A stretch of 64,000 nucleotides of DNA, taken from contig JAWZYU010000011.1 of assembly GCA_038380435.1 (NCBI GenBank), positions 82,560,501 through 82,624,500 on the forward strand, read 5' to 3'. Positions 54,494 through 64,000 of the stretch are shown here, piece by piece. Each line of letters starts with the position of its first letter. Within the stretch, counting starts at the first letter, position 1. The notes below the pieces were generated by a model that saw only the letters and a list, made by a program, of their open reading frames with translations, did no database searches and was not told the DNA's origin. The position numbers and the translations under genes were made by a program. The stretch comes from Ryuthela nishihirai (taxonomy: Eukaryota > Arthropoda > Arachnida > Araneae > Heptathelidae).

Positions 54494-56289
54494 CTTATAA
54501 CTTTTAACGAATTTTAAGTCAGACTTTTTTTTTGACTATTTTAGAATGTTTAATAGAACTACTCTAATCTTAAGAATTGAGAAAGTGCAACAGTGGAATC
54601 AACAAGATTAAGTGCCAATGACTATCTGAGATATAAGCTGTTTAGTGAATATAACATCAAAATAAGCTGACTACTCAACTTAATGCATTAGTTATGAACA
54701 ATATCTATTGTATCTGATGATGAAAGTGTTACTCCTACAGACAGTTGTTAATACTACCTATTGTCAGCAGTAGTAATATGTGTCTACCTAACAATAGACT
54801 GCATCAGGCATATGGTTAATATAATGGAGTGCAATGTCATCACAACTATGCAATATTTTACAACCTCACATTGAGCATGTATTAACAGCATACAACTAAG
54901 TATAAGATAACATCCACAACAACTATATGTTTTACAAGTACTGGTAGCAGAGAATTGTTAACAATGTGATGTCAACTGCCTTCAGCTGATCACACGATGA
55001 ACATTCTTAATGCAGATGTACCAGCCATCAAGCAGTGGTAACTAATTTTGTTATACTTATACGTCTATTATATTTTGACAACCTGTTTAAAACTATATAT
55101 ATGACTTGTCTGTAAGTTTAGTAATTAGTTAATACAATATAACTAAGGGTCATTCGAACTATTTGTAATAATACTATTGCACTTCTCATAACTTGAGATA
55201 GGAAAGCTTATAAACAGAACTAAATGTAACAGCACTTATCGTGACTTTATTAAAGTATTTATCATGTTAGCTGTGTTAATATAACTTAAAATATAATATT
55301 AAAAATGTTGTAGAAACATTACATGAAATTAAGGTTCAAATTGGTGATAACATTATTAAGCATTATGCTGCCATGACCTTGAAATGTAGTTCACAAATCA
55401 GCCATGAATGATAAACTCCATCGTTCGTACCATAAAAAAATGAAAGTTTTAAAGTTTGAAGTTACATTTTTATTTATATATGTGTGAAATAGATATTACA
55501 AAGCTCCTAAATAATGCAAGTTTTAATTATTAAGTCCAGTTTTGTTGAAAAAAAGTTTTGCAGACATGCAAGATTTGAACCCACCTCTCCCCAGACACAT
55601 GCCAGAGTGTTCTAAGACTGCAAAACTAATGCTGTCTCTGTCTTTTTTTCCACTAGTGTGAAATATCAATCTCCTATCATTGTTGAACCTGGCCTTGGCA
55701 CCATCCACATGGAGGCAGGAATAGGGTAAGACGCCCATATTATTATCAGTTAGCATTAGTGACTAGTGTAGCCATGACTGCCATGTTACTACTACCCTGA
55801 AATTTGACCTAATCCATAATTTGGTCTTATTGTAAATGCTTTTTTTTTTGGTTTTTGGTTAAGGAAATAAAGTTACAAAAGAGAATAATTTAACACCCCA
55901 ATACTTATAGCAAAAATGAGCAAAAGCACTAGAAAAAAAATTGATGCATATTTTCAACTAATTAAAAAATTCAAATTATGTTGAATTACACTGGACAACA
56001 CACAAAAAGGCTTTGAAATGAAAATAGCCAATCTTTAATAATTTCGAGGTGCTGAACACGAAAATGACAATAAAATTTGTTGACTGGCCCTTATTTAGGA
56101 GAGGCAGAGATGGTCATGTATAAACGTCTCGGTCTGCATTGAGTACATAGGTAACCATTTCGCAATGCTGTATTTCAAACTTCAGATTGCAAAATATTGT
56201 GTTGTATTGCATCAGCTCACCATACACACAACCCCCAGAGGTATTGCATCATTGTCTGATGCAATGTAGTTGAGTCATGACATCGTGGC
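54494..56289. other. AT-rich sequence; one tRNA-like scrap
   Basis: No gene was recognised. On the minus strand near 55610-55560, 'ggtgggttcaaatctt' resembles a B box, so 55540-55620 may be a decayed SINE head. The ORF 55756-55523 covering it is then an artefact. Poly-T and poly-A tracts are frequent. Confidence 0.5.
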
Positions 56290-57197
56290 TTTACGATTGC
56301 AGAAAAAGATGATGCAATCGTTAGTTGTAAGTGATGTCTTGTAGGGTAAGCAAGTCTTTTGAGCGACTCCCAAAGGAATCTTCCAAAGTGGCTGAAATGC
56401 AAAAAAGTGGCGATGCTGTTCCTACGGTTTGGAGAGAACCAAGTAATCACACAAATGACTGCTACTTCTGCATGGTTCCACCTGTTTCTGGAGGCATCAC
56501 AAGAAAAAAGAAGTGGACAATAGCCAATGAACGATCTTGTTTGCGATCTAGAACTGGCCAAGGCAGAGTTACTTGGATCAAGACTTAAACAATAGAATAT
56601 TCTCAAGGAAAATGTCTGAGTGACTTCGTTTCCAACTCATCATGAGTAGTTTGTGCCTTACGTCAGAAGGAAGATGACCTTGTGTTCTGCTCTGACGTAG
56701 ATGGCCTGATGAATGCCCTCAGAATCAAACATGACCCTCAAGAATGACAACTATTCATAGACTTCTCAAAATTGAGTCTCAAGGAGGTGTTGCTGCATAA
56801 TGGAAATCGACTTCCATTCATTCTGGTCAGACACACTGTCTACATAAAAGAAACCCACGACAACCTAAAACAGCTGTTGAACTGTCTTTAATACAGCAAG
56901 TATGGCTGGCATCTCTGTTGTGACTTGAAGGTAGTGGCTCTGTTGATGGTCTGCAACTGGGATATATAAAAAGTACTGCTGTTTCTTATGTGAATAGGAC
57001 AGCCGAGCAAAGATTTTACACTACGTGAAGAAAAACTGGCTTCAGAGGAAATCTCTGAAGGTTGGAGAGAAGAATATGGGACACCCAGCACTGGCAGAAA
57101 TGCACAAAATCCTGCTACCACCACCCATACACATCAAACTCGGTGTGATGAAAAACTTCATAAAAGCCATGGATCAAACTGCATCAGCTTTCAAGTA
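56290..57197 (+). pseudogene. Unnamed multi-copy arthropod-type gene, 5' part, split by a Tigger element
   Basis: An early block (56331-56470) reads RVSKSFERLPKESSKVAEMQ and VPTVWREPSNHTNDCYFCMV. After breaks, a later block gives LREEKLASEE-type frames and, in frame at 57025-57197, LLPPPIHIKLGVMKNFIKAM then DQTASAFKY. I have met this WREPxNHxxDCYFC...LLPPLHIKLGLMK...AFKYL layout as a recurrent uncharacterised protein in arthropod genomes, often in many intronless copies; I know no function for it. The coding frame stops exactly at TA (57196-57197), where the Tigger element begins, and resumes at 62526. Several frameshifts precede the insertion, so the gene may have been dead before. A Cys-x2-Cys (CYFC) near its start could be part of a zinc site. 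Confidence 0.6.
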
Positions 57198-57830
57198 CAC
57201 CCAATTCTGTTTTTACATGGATTTTTTTTTTTACATGATTTCGATTTAACACAGTTTAGAAAAAAATTCCAATTCTCTGTTTACATGATTTATTTTGATC
57301 TAACATGGTTCAAATGGCGCCTTTTTAAAAATCTCCCTTTCAATTTAATTCTGAAAAAATATTCCTATTCATGAAAAAATTCCTAGAATTTACATTTATA
57401 ACAAAGATGCCGCTTTTATGGTCACATTTTCTGAAATAGTTTTAACTTTGAAAATGTATTATAAATACACATTTGTGCACTAAAATCTCCAAAATAAAAA
57501 CTACACTAACATAACTACACAACAAGTTTTCTCTATTTTGTGGAAAAATTGTACAAAGCCTACTTCATTCGGAATAAAGTGGCAAATTGAGTTCCGGGAA
57601 TTCCTCACAATTTTATCTTTAATACATATGTTAGTCTTGGTCTCTCTTATTTCGTGTTTAAAGTTAGAAGTGTTTAGAGGTTTAATAGAAAAATCGAAAA
57701 AAAAAAAAAAAGTTTTTTGTAGTTTTGTATGCATAATATAAATTTATTAAATTTTGCTGATAGGTAATTTACAATTTTTCATCATATGATTTATTAACTA
57801 CAATTCAAATATTTTTCGTAAGCCTTACCA

Positions 57831-59226
57831 TGATGTTAGATAATTCAACTATACAAAAGCAGAAAAGGAAAGCTATTTCTTTGGATACTAAGATCCAAAT
57901 TTTAGATCGTCTTGCAACAGGAAAAGGTTCAACATCCATAGGTAAATATTTTGGTTTAAATGATGCTACCATAAAAAACCATCAAGAAAAATGAAGATGC
58001 TATTAGAAAATCTGTGCTTTCTGGAACAAAATTGAGCACTAAATCGTCATCGTACACGAGAGATATTGTAAAAGTGAAGATGGAAAAGGCACTAGTAATG
58101 TGGATAGAAGATAACTCGCAAAAAAGAATACCTATAGATGGAAATACCATTAAACAGATGACATTATGAATAAATAAGCAGATACTAGAAATGGAACCAA
58201 CCACATCAGCTCAGTTAAACAAAAATTATGAATTTTCTGCAAGTACAGGTTGGCTTGCAGGATTTCTTCAAAGATGTAAAGATAAAAGATGAAGTTGCAT
58301 CTGCAGATGAGCCAGCTGCTAAAGCATTTTGTCCAAAATTGGCCCAAATCATCGAAGATGGTGGATACACTCCTGATCCAGTTTGGAATGCAAATGAAAC
58401 TGGTCTTTTTTAGAAAAAAAAAATGCCGAGTAGAACCTGTGTAGCAAAATCGTAAAAAACTGTTGGTGGCTTCAAAACAGCTAAGGATCGTGTCTTTCTA
58501 TTTTGCAGCAATGCTTCAGGAGATCACACGTTATAAAACCGCTGCTCATCAATCGAACAAACCTGGGCTACAAAAGAAATTTTTAATGAATGGTTCCATA
58601 AATGTTTTGTTCCAGAAGTTAAAAACTATTTAAAGAAAAGGATATCTCGAATTTAAAGTTCTATTGATTATAGACAATGCACCTGGCCATTCTGTTTTGG
58701 AACACCCAAATGTGCAATTTTGCTTTCTGCCACCTAATATGACATCCTTAATTCAACCACTAGACAAGGTATAATTGCCACATTTAAAACTTAGTACATA
58801 AGATAAACATTCGAATACATTTTGGATAAACTAGATAAGGATAAAACACTAACAGTTATTGATGTATGGAAGAAATTTTCTATTTTAGATTGTATCCGAC
58901 ATGATGGATTGACGTTACCAGAATTAAAACCATCAACTTTAAATGCATGCTGGAAAGCTATTTGGCCAGAATGTGTAAAAAACAAAGATCCTGTACTCCC
59001 AAATAAGACTGAATATCCTAATATCATCACTTTAGCACATGCAGTTGGTGGAGAAGGATTCGACGATTTATCCTGTGCAGATATTGATGAATTGCTGGTT
59101 GATAAAGTTCTTAGCGAAGATGAAATAATAGATGTCCTTGAGACTTTTGATGAAAAAGAAAAAAGTGATGGTGATGAAGAGGTTCCATTCACTGCAGGTT
59201 TAATTAAAGAAGGGTTTCAAAGCTAG
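57831..59226 (+). pseudogene. Tigger/pogo transposase, broken
   Basis: The N-terminus has KRKAISLDTKIQILDRLATG and STSIGKYFGLNDATIKNHQE, a CENP-B-like helix-turn-helix. A second DNA-binding part (FSASTGWLAGFL-like, 58228-58290, EPAAKAFCPKLAQIIEDGG) follows. The DDE core starts with PDPVWNANETGLF, where related transposases have NADETGL; here the first catalytic Asp is Asn. LIIDNAPGHS-like (58670-58695) and TSLIQPLDK (58745-58770) give the second and third Asp. The C-terminal frame 58822-59226 is open and acidic. Stops and shifts occur near 57990, 58170, 58415, 58460 and 58650. Confidence 0.88.
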
Positions 59227-59305
59227 TAAATAAGGAATAAGCTAGTAAATTGGAAAGTTATTTTCTTACACATGATACCATTGTCAAATGAGCTGAGCAG
59301 TTTAA

Positions 59306-61916
59306 CACTAAACCTACCACGACCGGTCAAATCGACCTTTTTAAACTTTTGCGTACAATTTCCCACATATAACGTTATTACATTGCTATTTAACTTTATG
59401 ACTTTTCTTATAATATACATACGATTTTTTCAGTATTTACACCTCCTGCTATTGTCTTTTTTTCGAGAAATATACATAGCCTGTCCTACCAACTGCGACC
59501 AGTTGAAAGATTTCTGTTATTTAGCCTGGAAACTCAATTCTAAAAAGTCGGTATAAATGAATGGCTACCAAAGTGTGGCATGACTTCAACTGAAAGCGGA
59601 ATGAGTCTTTGATACATGATCTGAAGGAGCCGCAATCAAGCAATTGCTACACATGTGCATACATTGATAACAATGATACATGGCAAAAGTGTGCGCAGAC
59701 CGCAAAGTTGGGTGACACAGTACAATCTTATAACTCCAGGAGAGAGCATCACAGTATAAAAGTTATAAAGCGCTTACTGCATTTTGAAATAAGAATCGAT
59801 TATTATTTTGACCATTTCAAGTTATAAGTGCTATTTCTAACTAAGAAAAAGTGAACCAAAAATACTTAGACATAAGTTTTATATTTCGTCTTTACTGCAT
59901 TATTCTGTTGCGAATATTTATCCTAAAAATGTCAAGACATTAAAAAAATATGACGTTATTAGAAAAAATAAATAACATAGATGAAGAGTGTTCGGAATTC
60001 GATGGACAGGAACTTTCTGAAACTGAAGATAACATGGAAAAAGATGATGACCTATTTGACACAACCAATGAATATGAGTCCTCAGACATGGATAATGAAG
60101 AGGAGAATATTTTGTACAAACGTAGAAGGCAAAAGAGAAGGAGATATTTTATTGAGTTCCGAAAGTGAGTGATATAGAGGACCAATGCATTGAAACTGCT
60201 GCTGATGGGGCAGTTTGGGAAGAAACAGAAGAAGGTTCAAAAACCTGGAAGAGCAGCAGTTCATAATATTTTTAGGGCAGTATCAGGTCCAACAGGATAT
60301 GCTAAACGACATATTATGAAAGGGAAAGTAAAGACTGCATTTTCTTTGATTACTGACCACCGTATGATGGAACATATAAGAAGGTGCACTGAAGCAGAAG
60401 CATTTAGAGTGTTGGGGACTATATGGGAACTAAATGCGGCAAAATTAGATGCATTTGTTGCTCTGCTGTATGCTTGCGGCACATATGAGGAAAAAAATTT
60501 AGACATCTCATACTTATGGAATAAGAAATGGGGTCCTGCATTTTTTACAAAAACCAAGAGCAGGAATGTATTTAGTGAAATTATGAGGTTTATACGATTT
60601 GATAAGAAAAGCGAACGAAGCCAGCATTTACAAACCAATAAATTTGCTTTGATATTTGAAATATGGGGCCGATTCATTGAGAATAGCCAAAATTGTTACA
60701 AATCAGGTGCATATCTGACTGTTGATGAGCAGTTGTTTCTGTCCAAGGCTAGGTGTAGATTTACACAATATATGCCGAACAAACCAGATAAGTTTGGAAT
60801 CAAATTGGTTAGCATCTGATGTCAATAGCAAGTACGTAATAAATGGTTTTCCATATTTGGGAAAGGATGGGAAAAGAGAATCTTCAGGTCCACTTGGGGA
60901 GTTCATTGTCGTCAAGCTAATAGAACCATTCACAGGGTGTGGAAGGAACTTAACCACTGATAATTTTTTTTACGAGCATATCATTAGCCACAAAACTGCT
61001 AGCAAAAAGAACCACTACTGTTGGAACCATTCGAGGAAACAAGTGAGAATTGCCAAAACTTGCCAAATAAGTGAAAGATAATATGGCACGCTTTACAACA
61101 AAACTATATAAATCAGGTAATATTACTCTAACAATTTATAAAAGTAAACTAAATAAAAAAGTGGTTCTACTAAGTTCAATGCATAACTCAATAGACACTG
61201 AAAAAAGTGATAAGCATATATTGGAAACGATTAGATTTTATAATAGCACAAAATTCGGTGTAGATGTGACGGATCAAATGGCAAGAAAATACAGGATGAA
61301 ATCGAAATTTTGGAGATGGCCTCTCCAAGTATTTTTCAATATTCTTGACCTAGCTGGAATAAATGCAAGGGTTTTATATAAAAAAAGAACAGGGGAAAAA
61401 ATCTCAAGTCAGGAATTTTTATTCCAGTTAGCTGAAGAACTTGCCACTGAATATCAAGAATTGCAGGAAAAAAAATTAAATATGCCAAAAACATCAACAA
61501 ATATAAGTTCAGTTTCACATGTACGAAAAACTTGCCAAGTAAGATATTGCAAAGACAACAAAACTACGAAAATCTGTTTGAAATGCAAAAAAATATGTAT
61601 GCAGCAAATGTACATTTCAGAACTCAATAATTTGAAAAAAAAAATGCATTGAAGATGAATAAGATATGCATTATTTATTTATAAATGCAAGAAACAATAG
61701 AAGTACTGTTCACTTTTCATTTTCTTTTCACGTTTATAATTGAATTGAAAAAAAAATTGTTTTTTCATTTTGTGAAAGTTGTTTCATTTATAATTTAATT
61801 CAGCACCAAACTGATTATTATCTGCATTCAATTGTAAAAAATATATTTTTTAAGGACCAATCATTTGACTGGTCACGGTAGGAATAGGTATACATGAAGT
61901 GTCAGTAAGTTTAGTG
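59306..61916 (+). mobile_element. piggyBac transposon inserted in the Tigger element
   Basis: TTAA duplications at 59302-59305 and 61917-61920 flank terminal inverted repeats (CACTAAACCTACC and CACTAAACTTACT). Subterminal inverted sequences also face each other: ACCGGTCAAAT near 59319-59331 against its complement with GACTGGTCACGGTAGG near 61867-61883. This is the end structure of piggyBac. One transposase gene occupies the middle. A TATA-like motif or promoter was not identified. The insertion splits the Tigger transposase C-terminus from its main body. Confidence 0.95.
59950..61652 (+). pseudogene. piggyBac transposase, lightly damaged
   Basis: The start ATG at 59950 opens an acidic N-terminus (NNIDEECSEFDGQELSETED) ending in basic RRRQKRRRY. 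A frameshift near 60165 leads to the main domain at 60190-60819, with RRCTEAEAFRVLGTIWELNA and the first catalytic Asp in YLTVDEQLFLSKARCRF, then YMPNKPDKFGIKL. A second shift near 60815 continues with NLTTDNFFYE (second Asp). A third near 61020-61070 continues with FGVDVTDQMARKYRMKSKFW (third Asp region) and a cysteine-rich C-terminus (CQVRYCKDNK, CLKCKKICMQQ). The catalytic triad is kept, and about three shifts separate the copy from an intact gene, so it is among the younger elements here. Length (about 560 residues) is normal. Confidence 0.92.
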
Positions 61917-61920
61917 TTAA

Positions 61921-62190
61921 ACGTGAATTGCAGTCATGTATGGCACGTTATTAAGAATAATACAAAGATCTAGTCAAAGCAGGATCTCAACGATCAATTA
62001 CAGAGTTTGTTGTCAAAACTAATCAAATTTCAGAATCACCGGAAACAAGTGATAATTTGGTTCCCCATGCCACAGAGAGCATTTAACCATTGGAGTATGA
62101 ACACGATAGCCAAAATGTTTCAAGCGATGAAAGTAATCTAATTCCAGTCTTACGCAAACGAATGCATCTATTGTCCGAAAGTGACAACGA
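61921..62190 (+). pseudogene. Tigger transposase C-terminus, beyond the piggyBac insertion
   Basis: In one frame the plus strand reads YKDLVKAGSQRSITEFVVKT, then SPETSDNLVPHATESI, one stop, and SSDESNLIPVLRKRMHLLSE before the final stop near 62192. Acidic, Ser-rich tails of this kind close pogo transposases. It fits directly after 59300 once the piggyBac element and one TTAA are set aside. Confidence 0.7.
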
Positions 62191-62525
62191 ATAAAATCTA
62201 GTTACTAAGCTTATTAAGTCATATTTTTTTGCACTTTTGTATTCTTGAATTAGTGACATATTTTCCTTATGAGAGATAATTTACTTTATATATGTACATA
62301 CAATTATCTTTATAAGTTTATAAAATAAAAAAATGTGTTTAAATGAATAAAAATCAAGTAAAGATTTAATTAAAGATTTTGACATGATTTGTTTGAAAAC
62401 AACTTAATATTTGCATTGGGTTTTCACATGTGGAACCAATCTTTTATTTTTTCATATGCACTGTATTTTAATTAAACGGTTTTTTTTGGGGAACCTATCT
62501 ACCATGTAAAAACAGAATTGGGTGT

Positions 62526-62992
62526 ACTTGGCTGACAAATTCCCTCGACTCAGCAAAGTGAAAATTAAAGAGGGAATTTTTGTGGGTCCTCAGATCCGCG
62601 AGCTGCTCAGAGACCAGATGTTCGACAACCTGCTTCAGGGTGATGAGAAAAAGGCTTGGGATGCATTTCGTCTGGTGTCAACTAAATTCCTCGAGAATGT
62701 CAGGGCAGACAACTACAAGAAACTGGTTAAGGACATGTTGTCTCTTTATCTCAAACTTGGATGCAATATGTCCTTAAAGATCCACTTTCCCCATTCTCCC
62801 TTAGATTTCTTCCCCGATAACTGCACTGTGGTTAGTGATTAGCATGGTAAATGTTTTCACCAAGACATTGCAACGATGGAGAAATAATACCAGGGAAACT
62901 GGTCCACTTCAATATTGGCTGACTACTGTTGGACGCTCACCAGAGATGATCTTGAGCAGCTGTACAAGCGATGGGCAAAGCAACGTCGGAAG
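62526..62992 (+). pseudogene. Unnamed multi-copy arthropod-type gene, 3' part
   Basis: Directly after the Tigger element the frame resumes with LADKFPRLSKVKIKEGIFVG, PQIRELLRDQMFDNLLQG, NMSLKIHFPHSPLDFFPDNC, and, after a stop at about 62840, FHQDIATMEK and LADYCWTLTRDDLEQLYKRW, ending RRK-stop near 62992. The 3' half is far better preserved than the 5' half, with only a couple of stops. The LGCNMSLKxHFLHSHLDFFPxN and FHQDI...MADYCW phrases are the most conserved blocks of the family as I recall it. Function unknown. Confidence 0.65.
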
Positions 62993-63249
62993 TAGAAGCG
63001 GAGTTTTACTAATACATGTCATATGCATGTATTACTCTATTATATATGAAACTATTGCGGATTTCTGTGAAATCGTAATCAATTTTGCATTTTCATTGTC
63101 ATATTCATGTTCAGCACCTTGAAATCTTTAAGAAATGGCTACTTTTATCTCAGAGGCATGACTTTTATGAAAATTTGTTGCCCAGTGTTATATGAATTGA
63201 TAATATATTGAATATACAATAATATGTTAATTGCAACATCTGCAGATGG

Positions 63250-64000
63250 TGATGAATTATCACAGATCATAACTTCAATTGTTGAACCTCCACAATAATG
63301 CATCTGAGGTAGAGGAAAACCAATGCAAAAAAGATACTTGAATTGTAAATATATACAATATTGTGAATGATGTCAATATGGCTAAGATGCTCAGTGATTT
63401 TGTAAAAGATAATTTTATTAAGAATACCTGGATTCCTGATAAAAACTATGCATTATTATTTTTCAGAATAACTATGCATTATTTACATTCAGAATAAGGA
63501 AACACAATGAAATGCTATTTCAGTCATCAGCAGCTAGCTAAAGATTTCTGAATTACGTATTCAGATTTAGAAAAGGAAGTTTACTGCAAATATTGTGCTC
63601 TTTTTGCAACAACTGGAAGAAGAAATAAGGCATAGGTATATCTTGCAAATGTTAGTGGCTAAACCAGTTACAAAATTTCCTAAATTAGTAGGTAAAGATG
63701 TAATTTTAAATATTCACAATTTATATACATATCACCAGGAGGCAGTTTTGAATGCTGAAATTTTTTAAAAGTGTTATGAGGATTCTAATAAAGATGTAAG
63801 ATATATGTTAGATGCTATTTGAGCAAAACAAGTAGAGGAAAATCGAAATAGACTTAGGCCCATAATACAAATTATAATTTTTTTAGCCCACCAAAACATA
63901 CATTTTCATAGGCATAAGGATGATAGCCATTTATTGAATAATAGTAATGAAACATGTAATGAAGTAAATTTTACAGAATTCCTTCATTTGCGGATAGATG
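63250..64000 (+). pseudogene. hAT-family transposase (TTF-zinc-finger/DUF4371 type), partial, runs off the window
   Basis: A cysteine motif near 63560-63610 reads KEVYCKYCALFATTGRRNKA, the zinc-finger region typical of these proteins. After frame changes, 63830-64000 reads EENRNRLRPIIQIIIFLAHQ, then HFHRHKDDSHLL and FTEFLHLRID, matching the conserved ENRxxLxPIIxxIxFxxxxNIxxRGHxDD...G.F..LL.FR segment known from DUF4371-containing hAT transposases. Frameshifts and stops (for example near 63640 and 63820) make it inactive. The catalytic and C-terminal dimerisation parts would lie beyond the window. Confidence 0.72.

Larger units (their letters stand above)
57198..62523 (+). mobile_element. Tigger/pogo DNA transposon, with a piggyBac element inside
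   Basis: Perfect inverted ends start CACCCAATTCTGTTTTTACA (57198 and, inverted, ending 62523) and continue through CATGG; TA lies outside both ends. Removing the element joins codons for ...FKY and LADKF... of the split gene with a single TA, so the insertion site is certain. It encodes a CENP-B/pogo-type transposase (57831-59226, C-terminus continuing at 61921-62190). A 2.6-kb piggyBac element is inserted at a TTAA in it. Without that the Tigger is about 2.7 kb, usual for the group. Confidence 0.95.

Noticed and set aside
56217..56606. 129-codon minus-strand ORF
   Set aside because: Antisense to the WREPxNH-type coding block on the plus strand.
60261..60677. 138-codon minus-strand ORF
   Set aside because: Antisense to the piggyBac transposase core, whose plus-strand frame has the catalytic motifs.

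Overview
The window looks like transposon-dense nuclear DNA of an animal. It is AT-rich, has no bacterial-type operons, and carries tRNA-derived SINEs, Tc1/mariner, Tigger/pogo, piggyBac, hAT and P/THAP elements, non-LTR retrotransposons and Polinton/Maverick virus-like elements. That mix fits an arthropod; a chelicerate such as a spider is my guess, held loosely. I see no clear single-copy host gene. Nearly every coding trace is a mobile-element gene, mostly broken. The clear exceptions to the decay are a 387-codon gag-like ORF at 547-1710 and a lightly damaged piggyBac transposase.

Layout. 1-10.9 kb: an ORF1-like retroelement gene, a decayed P/THAP transposase, several MITE-like elements and a LINE scrap. 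10.9-41.6 kb: a very large imperfect inverted repeat (left arm 10913-17506, right arm 33697-41579). Its core is a 20.4-kb Polinton (15421-35785) with major capsid and a probable minor capsid trace on the minus strand, then retroviral-type integrase, packaging ATPase, a fibre-like repeat protein, two small proteins and protein-primed DNA polymerase B on the plus strand. A second, related Polinton derivative (19685-27173), with its own roughly 2.8-3.1-kb inverted repeats, has inserted into the ATPase gene. The big palindrome does not stop at the Polinton ends: both flanks carry mirror copies of a truncated Tc1 element, a second Tc1 element holding a hAT MITE, and unidentified sequence. A twin-primed LINE sits in the right arm only, so it arrived later.

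41.6-56 kb: a SINE with a LINE end inserted in it, remnants of several Tc1 and mariner elements, a non-autonomous piggyBac-type element with TTAA duplications (48526-49861), a facing pair of tRNA-like sequences, and the 5' part of a LINE with an endonuclease domain. 56.3-63 kb: a clean three-level nest, an intronless protein gene of an unnamed multi-copy type, split by a Tigger element (57198-62523), itself split by a piggyBac element (59306-61916). The last 750 bases hold a decayed hAT transposase that runs off the window.

Most coding features are pseudogenes with stops and frameshifts. The value of the window is in its nested insertion history and in the Polinton biology: mirror-image arms beyond the element ends, capsid and polymerase segments captured into inverted repeats, and a possible virion fibre gene. 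Sequence comparison was by eye, so percent identities and some boundaries are approximate.
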